DNA of 64,000 bases from Verrucomicrobiia bacterium (GTDB lineage Bacteria; Verrucomicrobiota; Verrucomicrobiia; Verrucomicrobiales; DEV007), in NCBI GenBank assembly GCA_020439995.1, contig JAGROY010000137.1, forward strand, positions 17,116 through 81,115, in the 5' to 3' direction. Below are positions 9,513 to 19,400 of the stretch, one piece after another. The notes under the pieces were generated by a model that worked only from the letters and a program-made list of their open reading frames with translations, was not told the origin of the DNA and made no database searches. Positions within the stretch are counted from its first letter, which is position 1, and the number at the start of each line of letters is the position of its first letter. A program made the position numbers and the translations under genes.

Positions 9513-9534
9513 GCTACTTTCGGTTCCTCTGCGC

Positions 9535-10866
9535 TCAACGAAATGATTCAGTAGCGGTATTACGAGCAAGGCCCTTGGGCAGGGTCGTCAACCATGCGGT
9601 TGCAGCTTCGGGATCAGCTTTAACGTAATCCGTGGCGAAACGCCTGACGGTCGAAGTCGAAACTCGTTTGAGCCGCGAGCCCAGTTCAGCCACTGCAGTT
9701 ACCCTGTCCCGTTCGAATAGATCTGCAAATGCACGAGCCTCAATGGAGGGCCGCACACTCGCTGGTAGCTGGTCGACCCAGTCCAATCCCGCCGCTGGGT
9801 CGGCGGCGACGTATGCTAATCCTATTTTTTCGAGAGGGACACGGTCTGCCCTCACCGGTAGATTCGAAGACATCACGAATTCTGCAACCGTTGAGACATC
9901 TACACTTAGCCAATGTGGAAGGATCGCACGAAATCCCACTTCCTGTCGCACGGAATCTTGCTGATCAAGCGTCCATCCGAGCGCAGCCGTGAAATCCCGG
10001 CGTGCCCAAGCTTCGATGATTGGGCGAATTCCAGAAGCTTCCGATCGAGAGGAACCCGGCGATAAATACCAATCGATTGCTCCTACTGGATCTGTCTCGC
10101 CTAACTCGATCGCAATCTGCTCCTTGAACATCGATCGCGTTTTCCAATCCACGATTTGTCCCGTTTCGTAAGCCTTGATTGCCCCGTCGAGATCGTCTTT
10201 TGCCCAAGTTTTGATCACGTCTTCTATCGCAGTTGTTCTTGCCCAGCCTGCAAGCGAATTCGCCCAGGTGAGAGCTGCCGAAGGATCTGTCTCAGCCCAG
10301 GCAGCCGAAAAAGAAAAGTGATCCGCCCCGTCCTGATTCGCGGCAATTTCGGGGACAAGCCTGCATGCCTCAATGGGATGCTCCCTCAGCCACATGGGCA
10401 GTATATCGAGATGCTGCCACTCTTTCAGCACCTCCGCCGCCCTTGTCGGATCCTGCTCAAAAGCGACGTCCAGCACCGCGCCGACGGCACGATGCAATGC
10501 TCCATTCTTGATGCTGTGCAGTGCCTCGATTGCGCCCTCTGGGTCCCGCTGCGCCCAGGCTGTAAACATCGCAGCGTAGTGGTCGCTGTAGAGAAACCGT
10601 TTCGATTCTGCCACCGCTTTCTCCAGATCAGCAAGAGCACCCCACGGATTCCGGTCAGCCTTCATTAGCAGGTTCGTAACGGACGTCACCGGTTCTCTGC
10701 GAGGGAGTGGACCCAAGTCGTACGAGCCCACTTTTCGCTCTGGCGTGTGAACCTTCTCTCTCGATTCCACGACCGGACCTGATGTTCCATTCAAGAAACT
10801 TCCGGCGAGATATCCGAAAGATCCTCCGCCAAACAACGCGGCAACTGCTATCGCGACCTTTTTCAC
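9535..10866 (-). CDS. Membrane-anchored WA/DP-repeat protein, paralog 1
   Basis: 443 residues from a GTG at 10866. I prefer this over the ATG at 10920 because GTG shares a GTGA overlap with the stop of the upstream paralog and starts directly at the anchor helix (KKVAIAVAALFGGGSFGYLAGSF). The rest is a degenerate repeat of about 35-40 residues with W-A-x-x-D-P/L-x-x-A-x-x-W (examples TAWAQRDPEGAIEAL, AAWAETDPSAALTWAN, EAWARRDFTAALGWT, DYVKADPEAATAWLTTLP). This resembles an alpha-solenoid of paired helices, presumably on the outer side of the membrane. No enzyme motif. Function unknown; likely a binding scaffold, by analogy with TPR/HEAT solenoids only. Confidence 0.8.
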   Translation of the reverse strand: MKKVAIAVAALFGGGSFGYLAGSFLNGTSGPVVESREKVHTPERKVGSYDLGPLPRREPVTSVTNLLMKADRNPWGALADLEKAVAESKRFLYSDHYAAMFTAWAQRDPEGAIEALHSIKNGALHRAVGAVLDVAFEQDPTRAAEVLKEWQHLDILPMWLREHPIEACRLVPEIAANQDGADHFSFSAAWAETDPSAALTWANSLAGWARTTAIEDVIKTWAKDDLDGAIKAYETGQIVDWKTRSMFKEQIAIELGETDPVGAIDWYLSPGSSRSEASGIRPIIEAWARRDFTAALGWTLDQQDSVRQEVGFRAILPHWLSVDVSTVAEFVMSSNLPVRADRVPLEKIGLAYVAADPAAGLDWVDQLPASVRPSIEARAFADLFERDRVTAVAELGSRLKRVSTSTVRRFATDYVKADPEAATAWLTTLPKGLARNTATESFR

Positions 10867-12719
10867 TGATCGCCGATCCTCTCTGTAGCTGCGCGCGCCG
10901 ACTCCACTCGAAGTCGCCATTTTTCACGCCGCTCCACATCATCGATTTCCTCAACCCATTCCAGTGCCGCAATTGGATCCTGCATCAAACTTCCACTAAT
11001 GAGAGCAGTGATCGCCTCTTGGCGAACAGGCCCTGGCTCAAGTTCGAGAACCAGCGCCGAGGCAGCAATGCCGTTATCTCTTGCCCAGGTCGGGAGCATC
11101 CAGGCTGTCGCCTGTTTCATGGCGGCTTCAGTGAGATCAATCGATTGAAGCCATTCGAATGTCTCAGCCGCCGACTCCGTCGGAACCTTGCTTGCAACTA
11201 AACTGGCAGCTTGCCCTCGCACATTTTTGTCAGTCAGAGACTCGATAAAATCTTTTGCGCCGTTCAGATCGATGTCCGCGATTGCGGTGGCAACAGAACT
11301 TGCCATAGCCTGGTAGCCAGGGTGCTCGCGATAACTATCCAGCTTTCCAAGTGTTTCCGGGCTCCCCGAATGAACCATGTCCGATAACCTTTTCGCGATG
11401 TGTTGGCCTTGGCTCTCAATCGGTGCACGATCAATCGTCTTCCAAAACAAATCGGAATGGCTTTCGAATCCGTATTTGGCTCTGGCTTCGAAAACAGCCT
11501 CCCACATTTCTTGAATCGCCTCACCCTCCGGAAGGGACTCAATGTACGCAACTGCGGAATCGAGTTCGACACCTGTCCGCCTTCCCAGTAGTGCCAGGCG
11601 CATCTGGGTTTTGATCGTGAGTGAACTGAGGCTATCGACCGATTTCAGTATCTCCCCGATCTGATAAGGCAGGGTGGGTTCGGAGAGTGCGCTGATCAAG
11701 TTCGCTTGTACAATCTCATTTGAGGTGCTGGCAATAGCGTGAATCGTCTCTGCTTCCCCTGCATTCAGGAACGATTTTTGCAGGAAATCTCTCGACCAAC
11801 CCGTGACCTGTACTTCCTCGTTGAAGTGGCGAACTGCCCAGTCGATCGCCGCACTGGGATCAGTCTTGGTCATTTGCTCTAGAATCAACGCGGCAGACTT
11901 TTCCGAGTGGGAGGGATCGTCCATTTCCAACAGTAACGGAATGGCAGCGTCAGGATTCAATCGCCCAATTTCCACCGCAACTGCAGCAATCGCTGCATCT
12001 CGCTGCTTGGGATTAGCGAGTGCCGTTGCCCACTCTATAGCGGAGGCACCGTTGGTGCGCGCCATTGCCACCGCAATTCCCGCCATCGCTTCAACTTTCG
12101 CTTCCGGAGACAACACTGTCGCCATTTTCAAGGCCTTCTCCCGATCGTCGGCGAACCAATTCGCGAAGGCAATGGTCACGATACCATTCGCCCAATTGTA
12201 GGTTTGCCCTGTACTTTCCCAGATTGCCACCAACTCAAGGCACCGTTCTGGCGAGCGCAATACGATTGCTTGTGCAATGCTCGCAATCGTTCCCGCCCTC
12301 TTCTCAGAAATCAGTCGTTTTGTAGCCGCCTGCGGATCGATCAGCGCCCACTCTCCAAGAAAAGAGATCCACGTGTTCCAATCCTCCATGAAGTATTCAT
12401 AGCCACCCTCTGGATCAATCGCTGCCCACCGCGCGAGCACCCTTTGTCGACCGATAAAGCCACGCGCGTCATCACCGAACGATTCCCACTGTTCGCGAAG
12501 GGAATCGCCATCGACGAGCTGCGCAATCTTTGAAAAATCGTCGGCGACCCCAGCTTCTAAATCTGAAGGCGATACTCTCGAGGCCATTATTTGCTCGGAC
12601 GGCAATCTTTCGTCGGTTGATATTCGCATCGAGCCACTCTTCGCCAGTGCAAATCCTCCGATACAGCCCGCAACGGTCAATCCCATTGGAAGCCAGTGCT
12701 GTATCATCCCATTTTGCAT
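10863..12719 (-). CDS. Membrane-anchored WA/DP-repeat protein, paralog 2
   Basis: 618 residues from the ATG at 12719, chosen because an AGAGG motif lies four bases upstream and the product then begins close to its hydrophobic anchor (LPMGLTVAGCIGGFALA). The frame is open further upstream to 12797 but would start with uncharacteristic basic sequence. The body is built of the same degenerate helical repeat as its neighbour: RWAAIDPEGGYEYFMEDW, EWALIDPQAATKRLI, DWAVRHFNEEVQV, SLMQDPIAALEWVEEIDD. First gene of a two-gene unit; its stop overlaps the downstream paralog start (GTGA), so the pair is probably translated together. Role unknown. Confidence 0.82.
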   Translation of the reverse strand: MQNGMIQHWLPMGLTVAGCIGGFALAKSGSMRISTDERLPSEQIMASRVSPSDLEAGVADDFSKIAQLVDGDSLREQWESFGDDARGFIGRQRVLARWAAIDPEGGYEYFMEDWNTWISFLGEWALIDPQAATKRLISEKRAGTIASIAQAIVLRSPERCLELVAIWESTGQTYNWANGIVTIAFANWFADDREKALKMATVLSPEAKVEAMAGIAVAMARTNGASAIEWATALANPKQRDAAIAAVAVEIGRLNPDAAIPLLLEMDDPSHSEKSAALILEQMTKTDPSAAIDWAVRHFNEEVQVTGWSRDFLQKSFLNAGEAETIHAIASTSNEIVQANLISALSEPTLPYQIGEILKSVDSLSSLTIKTQMRLALLGRRTGVELDSAVAYIESLPEGEAIQEMWEAVFEARAKYGFESHSDLFWKTIDRAPIESQGQHIAKRLSDMVHSGSPETLGKLDSYREHPGYQAMASSVATAIADIDLNGAKDFIESLTDKNVRGQAASLVASKVPTESAAETFEWLQSIDLTEAAMKQATAWMLPTWARDNGIAASALVLELEPGPVRQEAITALISGSLMQDPIAALEWVEEIDDVERREKWRLRVESARAATERIGDQ

Positions 12720-12768
12720 CGTGCCTCTATGTGTATCACATTTTCTCTTTGGTGGTAAAGGCACGATT

Positions 12769-14529
12769 CTACATTCCTTCCGGAGGGTAAGGGTCATTGG
12801 AAATGCTTATTTTGTCGAGCATCGCCCCATCTTCGCGGTAGGCGATGGTCAGGGTGTGGTCGCCTGGTTTCAGCGAAAAGTTGTTGAGCTTGACCCAGCT
12901 CCAGCCGCTCGTTCCTAAACCGTTTTGCGATTCGAATGGGCCACCGTCCATTTTCATCCAGAATGAGTCGTCATTAGCAGAGGGGCAATTCAGGCGCGCG
13001 AATACTGCATAGTTTCCGTCCCGTTCGACTGAGAATTTTATCGAAATGGCATTTTCACTGCCGACAGGTGCTGACGCGATACTTTCGTTGCCTGCCTTTA
13101 CTACCGCATACCGACCGTTCGAGGCCTGGTCATCGGTGACGATCTCCCAGCTTGCACCGACCGTTGCGCTTTCGATTTCGAGAGTCACCGTCTCAATTTC
13201 CTCCATGTTTCGTGGCGGGAATATCGGTTCGGATTTTCCCCACCAGGCGATCCAGCGGGAGTAATCAATTTCAAACGGGCTTTCCGCAACATTCGTGTCC
13301 GCATCCGTTTTTCCGAGAAGGAATTTGTCGACGAATGCCTCGACCTCTGGCCTCTGACTGTCTGGGAGCTGGCAGTGGCCGTGACCCGGAACGATGGAAA
13401 ATCCAAATCGGTCTGCGATACCAAACGTTTTCCAGACTTCGTGCGCGGCCCGGCAGGAGACGTAGCCAGATTCATCAGCCAGCCACTCGTAGTCTGGATT
13501 TCCTAATACGAGCAGCGCACGGGGAGCGACCATCGCCATGAGTTCATGGTGATCCATGGGGAGCTTTGCGACGTTGCCACCGGAAAACTGGAACATGTCC
13601 TCAATGAACCAGGCGCGGCTGGTGGCACCCAGTTTTTCCACTTTCCCCAGCGTCTCCGAGACCCGCCAGGCGGCTGCTCCGCCGCCACCTGGTTCCTGGG
13701 CGATTGTCAGGGCAATGCGTTCATCCAATGCACCCGCGAAGAGCGCCATTTTACCCGCAAAGGAACATCCAGTGATAGCCAGATGTGCCAGGTCTATTGG
13801 AAGATCTTTCTGTGTCAGTTCCAGACCATCGATCAAGCGGCTTACTCCCCAGGGCCAGGCGCTGTAGGCACCCATCTCGGACAATTCGGGGTAGAGTTTG
13901 TTGATCGGTTCACTGCCACGTTTCTGAGTGTGGGACATGACCTGGCCAAAGTTGAATGCCACCATCGCGATGCCGCGGCTGCGAAAGATATCGACGGGAA
14001 GGCTGCCGGAACCTCGGCCAATTCCGATCACCGCCGGGAACGGGCCATCGCCATCGGGAAGTGAAACAGCTGCGGTCAGAGTCAGCGTTTGCCCGTTCAC
14101 GGTGACATTCACTGTGAGTTTTCTATCACCGTAGCTGGCGGTGATATTCTCGGGACGGGCGGGTTTACTGCCGATCTCGTAGTGTTCGATTTCCGCTTTG
14201 ATCTCGGCTCGACGGTGGCTCCATTTACTGAAGTCAGTGGCGCGTCCGCTGCCGTCCGACCAGAGGAACGGGTCGGTCAGCGGTGCCACTGCTGGAAGAT
14301 CGCCAATATCTGGAAGAGGCGGTGCCGGAAACTCGGCCCCCGTGTTCTCGACCGTGTAAACCAATGGTGGATGCACGGCTCGATCCTTCTCCGCATTACC
14401 AGCAACTTCCTCCGCTCTGCCGCAGAGCGCTGCTCCCAGCACCATCGCAATCAGTAGCGCATTGTGGACTCCGCAGCCTGCAAGTATAGAATTTTCTTGT
14501 CTGATTTGCTGGTGGGGCGGGCGTTTCAT
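12769..14529 (-). CDS. CE15-like glucuronoyl esterase with C-terminal carbohydrate-binding-like domain
   Basis: 586 residues from the ATG at 14529, which puts a hydrophobic signal segment (ALLIAMVLGAALCGRA) near the N-terminus. The alpha/beta-hydrolase core (about 70-405) matches the glucuronoyl esterase family CE15: nucleophile in GCSFAGK (S256), acidic residue in AQEPGGGGAAAWR (E279) and His in GHGHCQLP (H385). CE15 enzymes cut ester links between lignin and glucuronoxylan. The Arg that normally follows the Ser (GCSRxGK) is Phe here, so the oxyanion site differs. Residues about 440-586 form a beta-sandwich resembling CBM35/CBM6-type modules (YAVFARL, GWSWVKLNNFSLKPGDH). Lies next to other polysaccharide genes. 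Confidence 0.82.
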   Translation of the reverse strand: MKRPPHQQIRQENSILAGCGVHNALLIAMVLGAALCGRAEEVAGNAEKDRAVHPPLVYTVENTGAEFPAPPLPDIGDLPAVAPLTDPFLWSDGSGRATDFSKWSHRRAEIKAEIEHYEIGSKPARPENITASYGDRKLTVNVTVNGQTLTLTAAVSLPDGDGPFPAVIGIGRGSGSLPVDIFRSRGIAMVAFNFGQVMSHTQKRGSEPINKLYPELSEMGAYSAWPWGVSRLIDGLELTQKDLPIDLAHLAITGCSFAGKMALFAGALDERIALTIAQEPGGGGAAAWRVSETLGKVEKLGATSRAWFIEDMFQFSGGNVAKLPMDHHELMAMVAPRALLVLGNPDYEWLADESGYVSCRAAHEVWKTFGIADRFGFSIVPGHGHCQLPDSQRPEVEAFVDKFLLGKTDADTNVAESPFEIDYSRWIAWWGKSEPIFPPRNMEEIETVTLEIESATVGASWEIVTDDQASNGRYAVVKAGNESIASAPVGSENAISIKFSVERDGNYAVFARLNCPSANDDSFWMKMDGGPFESQNGLGTSGWSWVKLNNFSLKPGDHTLTIAYREDGAMLDKISISNDPYPPEGM

Positions 14530-14611
14530 GGAAACGATAATACTGACGCGGGGATAATTAGACAAGCTCGGGCGACTGGTAGCTTGAGCTGCCAGAATTC
14601 GAGCGACTTTA

Positions 14612-15793
14612 TTACTCCTGTGGATCGGAGATTCGGACGTATCGCAATACTGCCCACGACCAGATTGCCACAGCAATGATCCAACTGAGCGCGGCGTAGA
14701 TGTGATGTGATACTCGAATCGCGGGTACCATGTCTGCGACGACGCGGGTGGTCATTCCGAGTAGGACGATGCCTGTGATGATCTGGAGCGATCGCCTTTT
14801 GCCCGCTGCCAGTGCGATGTTTCCGCTGTGGCCCCAGGTGACTCGCGTAGCCACCGCCAGGATGAGTAGACCGTAGCCGCTGATGAACATCAGGTGTTTC
14901 ACGCCGACGCGATAGGCTGGATTGGTTCCTGAGACCAAGATTCCGAGTAGCAGGCAGGCAATGGCAACGCGCAGCATGAATGACAGTGAGCCGGTGGAGC
15001 CACCACGGCGGAACGGTGAAAATTGTCTATGCAGGTAAACTGTCGCGACAACAGCACGCAGTACTGGCGCGCTAGTGTCCCATCCGGATGCCTGAGCAAG
15101 GTAGGTAGCGAGCAGGGCGATGCCTGTCAGAAAGGCGAAGAGGGCTCGATGGTTCCATGTCGATGTCTGTTCGATGGAGGATGCGTCTGCAAAGAATCGC
15201 GGGAAGAGAAATCCGCCGATGCCAGCGATTGGCCCGAGAATGAAGGCTTCGTAAAGAAGCAGGTGAGCGAGTGTTCGTTGAAAGTCCGACAGCACGAGGA
15301 TTCGCCCTGTCAGAAGCAGGATCGTTCCAGTGATTCCGGCGGCCAGTCCCATTCCTGCGAGCACAAATCCTGGCGGTGGAAGATCTTTACGGAAGAATGC
15401 GAGGCGAACCGAGAGGCAACCGGTCATGAACATCCAGGTGAAAAGGAACAGGCCGTCACCCGCTGCCACATTGCCGAATGCGAGCGTAACCATACCACCA
15501 GCGTGGCTTGTGAGCAGAATCCCCAGCTCCGGCCAGGTGAGCGACGGGCTTTCGATCATCTTTGGAAATGCAGTGCCGAGGAATCCCATCGCAAATGCAC
15601 CGACGAATCCCTGAACCATGAGCCGCGCATGTGCCTCGCCTGGATAGAATTCCAGCCATCCGGCGTAGAGAAGCAACCACAGCGAGACTCCTGCGAGACT
15701 TGCTACGATACCTGCCGGAAAGAACAGGCGGAACGGTTCCTTGCGCCAGGTGACTGTAGACCTGCGGCTAGTGGCGAATCGGCAACGGGGCAT
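14612..15793 (-). CDS. NnrS family membrane protein
   Basis: 393 residues, about 12 hydrophobic segments. NnrS signatures: PFRLFFPAG at the first helix, GEAHARLMVQGFVGAFAMGFLGTAFPKM, FILGPIAGIGGFLFPRFF and KHLMFISGYGLLILAVATRVTWGHSG. NnrS proteins are copper/heme-containing integral membrane proteins linked to nitric oxide stress and denitrification. The conserved His in GEAHARLMVQGF and in VKHLMFISGYG and TWGHSG are present. No nitrite or NO reductase gene is nearby, so here it is more likely a stress protein. Divergence from neighbours in function suggests a separate transcription unit. Confidence 0.88.
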   Translation of the reverse strand: MPRCRFATSRRSTVTWRKEPFRLFFPAGIVASLAGVSLWLLLYAGWLEFYPGEAHARLMVQGFVGAFAMGFLGTAFPKMIESPSLTWPELGILLTSHAGGMVTLAFGNVAAGDGLFLFTWMFMTGCLSVRLAFFRKDLPPPGFVLAGMGLAAGITGTILLLTGRILVLSDFQRTLAHLLLYEAFILGPIAGIGGFLFPRFFADASSIEQTSTWNHRALFAFLTGIALLATYLAQASGWDTSAPVLRAVVATVYLHRQFSPFRRGGSTGSLSFMLRVAIACLLLGILVSGTNPAYRVGVKHLMFISGYGLLILAVATRVTWGHSGNIALAAGKRRSLQIITGIVLLGMTTRVVADMVPAIRVSHHIYAALSWIIAVAIWSWAVLRYVRISDPQE

Positions 15794-15883
15794 TCTAGGG
15801 AAGGTGACGGGTCGTGGGCTCGTTCCTAACAGAACTACAGGATTGCTCTAATGAATCTTCGCCCGGTCTCATTTTGCATCTGG

Positions 15884-16429
15884 TCATTCGGTGTCGGCAA
15901 CACGTATTGCCTCGATCCTGGATCTCACAAGTTCCATCAGTTCGGCGGATGCTCCCAGCATGCTCAATGCAGTGTAGCCTTTCCACAGGGCCAAGAGTGA
16001 GACTCTCTTTCCTCTGGCCGATTTGGAATCGTAGATCATTCCTTTTGAAACGAATGTGGCAATGGTAGACCAAACGACGATCCGGGCAGCCAACTGCCGC
16101 AAGCTCTCGTCGACCACAGTTCGCCGTCGAAACACCATGTAACCATTGTAGGTGGAGCCTAGCCCAGTGAGGTCCATCACAACGATGATGTGGAGGTGCT
16201 TCCTCGCCCTGCTGTAGTAGATTGGGCAGGTTTGTTCGAGGAGCTGAACGGCTTCTCTAATTCTGGAAGTATCGTCAGCATTCTTGCCGAAGATGTGAAT
16301 CCCATCGTAGTGCGTGTTGCCCTGCCAACCGTCCGGCCCGCCCTTGCCTCGCTGGATATCTTTCCGGTATCGCCCGTAGATGAATTTGGATCCCAAATGA
16401 AGCCCAATGCATTGAAGTCTCACTCTCAC
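15884..16429 (-). CDS. Hypothetical protein, 181 aa
   Basis: Unrecognised protein. The start is uncertain: the longest frame begins with a GTG at 16429, and another GTG lies two codons later. The sequence has a normal residue composition, with a central hydrophobic strand (KHLHIIVVMDLTGLGS), a run of conserved-looking residues TCPIYYSRARKHL and a helical C-terminus (LMELVRSRIEAIRVADTE). No signal peptide. It lies between the DUF1593-GH127 gene and nnrS on the same strand. A soluble alpha/beta fold is possible, but I cannot assign a family. Confidence 0.5.
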   Translation of the reverse strand: MRVRLQCIGLHLGSKFIYGRYRKDIQRGKGGPDGWQGNTHYDGIHIFGKNADDTSRIREAVQLLEQTCPIYYSRARKHLHIIVVMDLTGLGSTYNGYMVFRRRTVVDESLRQLAARIVVWSTIATFVSKGMIYDSKSARGKRVSLLALWKGYTALSMLGASAELMELVRSRIEAIRVADTE

Positions 16430-16454
16430 AAGGTGACAAATGCCGACCGAACTG

Positions 16455-19400
16455 TCAATGGTTCCCGGCTGGCAACCAGACGCTCATTTCAGAGCGACCG
16501 CGATTTGCCCAGCTGTAGTAAGGGATGAATCTGGCAGCTACGGGATGCGCTTCGCGCTGCTTGAATGTGCGATAGAGTTTGCCGTCCCAGGTGTCATCGG
16601 TTTCTGTACGGACGATCACATTGCCCTCCAGCACGGTCACGCCATCGAGAAGATCGGTAGTGTAGCGGGGCTCAAGTTGAATGTCGGTGGGGATGCTGAT
16701 GTTCGAAAGCCGGACGCCTTCGGGCAGGTCATTGGACTCAAGGCAGTAAACGATGGGGCCGCGTTTGATCGCCAGTTCGTTGCGAGTCTCTTCGACGAGC
16801 GGGTGCGACTCGATGAGTTGCGGTTCCATGGAGAGATTGAGTTCAACGGTGTCGCCTGGTTTCCACTCCCGGCGTATCGCGGTGTAGCTGCCTGGTGCGC
16901 AGGGTGTCTGCAGTGCGCTTCCATTCAGCAGGATCGAGGCCTCGGTTGTCCAGCCGGGGATGCGTAGCTGAAGGGTGAATGGTTTGCTGCCGCACTGGGG
17001 GACGGTGATGCGGATTTTCCCTTCCCACGGGTAGTTGGATTCTTGAGTTAGAGTGACTTTGTTGTCATCGGCGAGTGTGGTTGTCAGGGTGTTGCCGCCG
17101 TAGAGGTTGACCCAGAGGGTGTCGTCGGATTTTGCGTAGGCGTAGCCGTTTACCTGGGCGACCGTGCGGACGACATTCGGCGGGCAGCAAAACGAGGTTA
17201 CGAAAGGCACACGCAATCGCTTCCATCGGAGTTCAGCTGGAAGCGGATCGGTCTGCCGTAGTGCGTTCACATAGAAGTAGTCCTTCCCGTTTAATCCCAC
17301 TCCAGACAGCACACTGTTGTAGAGAGCGAGCTCTGCAACATCCATGTATTTCGCTTCGCCAGTGACGAGAAACATGCGCCAGTTCCAGAGAACGTTGCCG
17401 ATATTGGCGCAGGTTTCGTTGTGAGCGGTAATGTTAGGGAGCTGGTAGTTTCGCCCGTAGGCCTGGTGGATACGCGTGATTGACGCTTGATCATTGGAGC
17501 CATCGGGCGATGCACCATCATAAAGCGCGCCGCAGCCGCCGGTGATGTGCATCTTTTTTTGCACCATGTTGTCCCAGATTCTTGTCAGTGGCGACAGGAG
17601 TGCAGGATCACCGGTTTCAGCGAAAACATCGGCCGCTCCCGCGTAAAGATAGTTCGCGCGAACTGCGTGGCCTACTGCCTCGGTTTGTTCGACGAAAGGG
17701 ATTCTATCCTGGTTGTCATCACCGCCGTCGGTGACGAGCGCGCGCATTTCGAGAAAGCGCTTCGCCAGTTCGAGATGCTTCGGATCTCCAGTGATGCGGT
17801 AAAGGTCGACCAGGCCCATGTAGTGGGACGGGCAGACAGCATGGCGCGCCTGCTCGGCGGTGGGATGGCTGAATGCGGTGTCTAGGAATGCCGCAGTCTT
17901 CTTCGCGAGAGCGAGAAAATTGTCCTTGCCGGTGACGCGGTGGTGCACGCACGCGGCAGTGATCAGGTGGCCCATGTTGTAGACTTCGAAGGCGAAGCGA
18001 TCAGAGAACGGCCTGGCGTTTGGATCGCCATTGCGTGCACCGATGAGAACGGGAGTGTGAATGTAGCCGTCCTCGCGCTGCGCTTTGCCGATGACCTCGA
18101 TGATTTCGTCCAGGCGTTGCTCCCACTCTTCGGACGGCTCGACGGCCAGCGTTGACGTAACGCCTTCCATCCATTTGTAAAAATCGCCGTCGTTCCATTT
18201 TGCGCCACGATATCTACCCTCGGAGAGACCGGCTGCGATTCGGAAGTGTTCATAAAATGGCTTGTACTCCGTTCCCTTCATGAGTTCCCACATGGTCGGA
18301 ATCATTTTCGTGCGGCAGTTTTCGAAACGCTGTTTCCAGAAGCCGTCCGTCCATCGAACTTCACTCAACGGGAGTGCTCCGACTCTGGCATGGGGGCGAG
18401 TGCTGGCTTCGGCTTTCGCTGGAGCTTTGCAGCGATTCATTCGCCCGGCGAAATCACGGAGATAGTCTTCGCGCCACTGGTTCACGCTTTTGGCTCCGGG
18501 GTGGACTCCTTCCGCAGCAGCTGGATCTGGATCATCGATCCACCAGTTTGGATGCGTGGCGGAGGGTTTACTGGTGCGTTCGATTGAAGGCGGCACGGCA
18601 TTGACGGCTCCTGACTTGCCGTCCAGCTCCGGTAGGTCGCTCTTGATAACGTACGACCAGACCTTTGCGTCACGGGGCGAAAACCTGAAGCGCAGGACGT
18701 TGCCCTCGTTCACTCCAGGCGAGGGGGGACGTCCGCCGTTGAATATCATGGTTGCGGTGTGGTTCGAAGTGTAGCCATCAGGCATTGGCAGTGCGAATTC
18801 GGTCACACCAAATACCTCTACTTCGTCGTCCCTTGTCGTCAGGCGGTCGAAGATGGCTTTACGCCCGTCCCAGATGCGCACATACTTGCCGCCCCAGCCT
18901 GGTTGCGTAGGATCCTCAGATGTGCCGCGCATCAGGCGTGCCAGTGACGGTGTGTCACCCATCTTGATCGTGTCTTTTGCGTCAACGAACAGCTTCCCGA
19001 GTGCTCCGTGCTCGGCGATGTGAGTCGACACGAACTCCCGGTTGTTCCATTTTCCTTCCTGATTTCCGCCAACGAACCAGCCACGATAGGTGGCGTTTGA
19101 CTCAATCATCCAGAGTTTCGGATGGTTCTTCTCGATGTAGTTGTAGGCGTTCACGCCCCACTTTTTGTTCGGGCCACCGATCCAGTAGACCCGCAACTTT
19201 GGCAAAATGTCAGGGGCGTCGTGCAATGCCTGGCCGATGTCGTCGATGCCGCCCCATACCAGTACATGAAGTGGTCGCGGATCTTCACGGCGAGCGCACT
19301 CAATAATCCAGTTGGATCCGTCCGTCGCCTCGCCAATCCCGGAATGATCCGGCAAGTCCGGCGCACCCTGTTTACAGATGGCGCGCAGGGCATCCGGTGT

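Noticed and set aside
9505..9518. Small hairpin GTAGC-GTGA-GCTAC at the RND pump stop
   Set aside because: Only five base pairs and only a short T-tract; it contains the stop codon.
15023..15829. Plus-strand frame of 268 codons
   Set aside because: Antisense to the nnrS gene; composition rich in Cys, Glu, Arg without family pattern.
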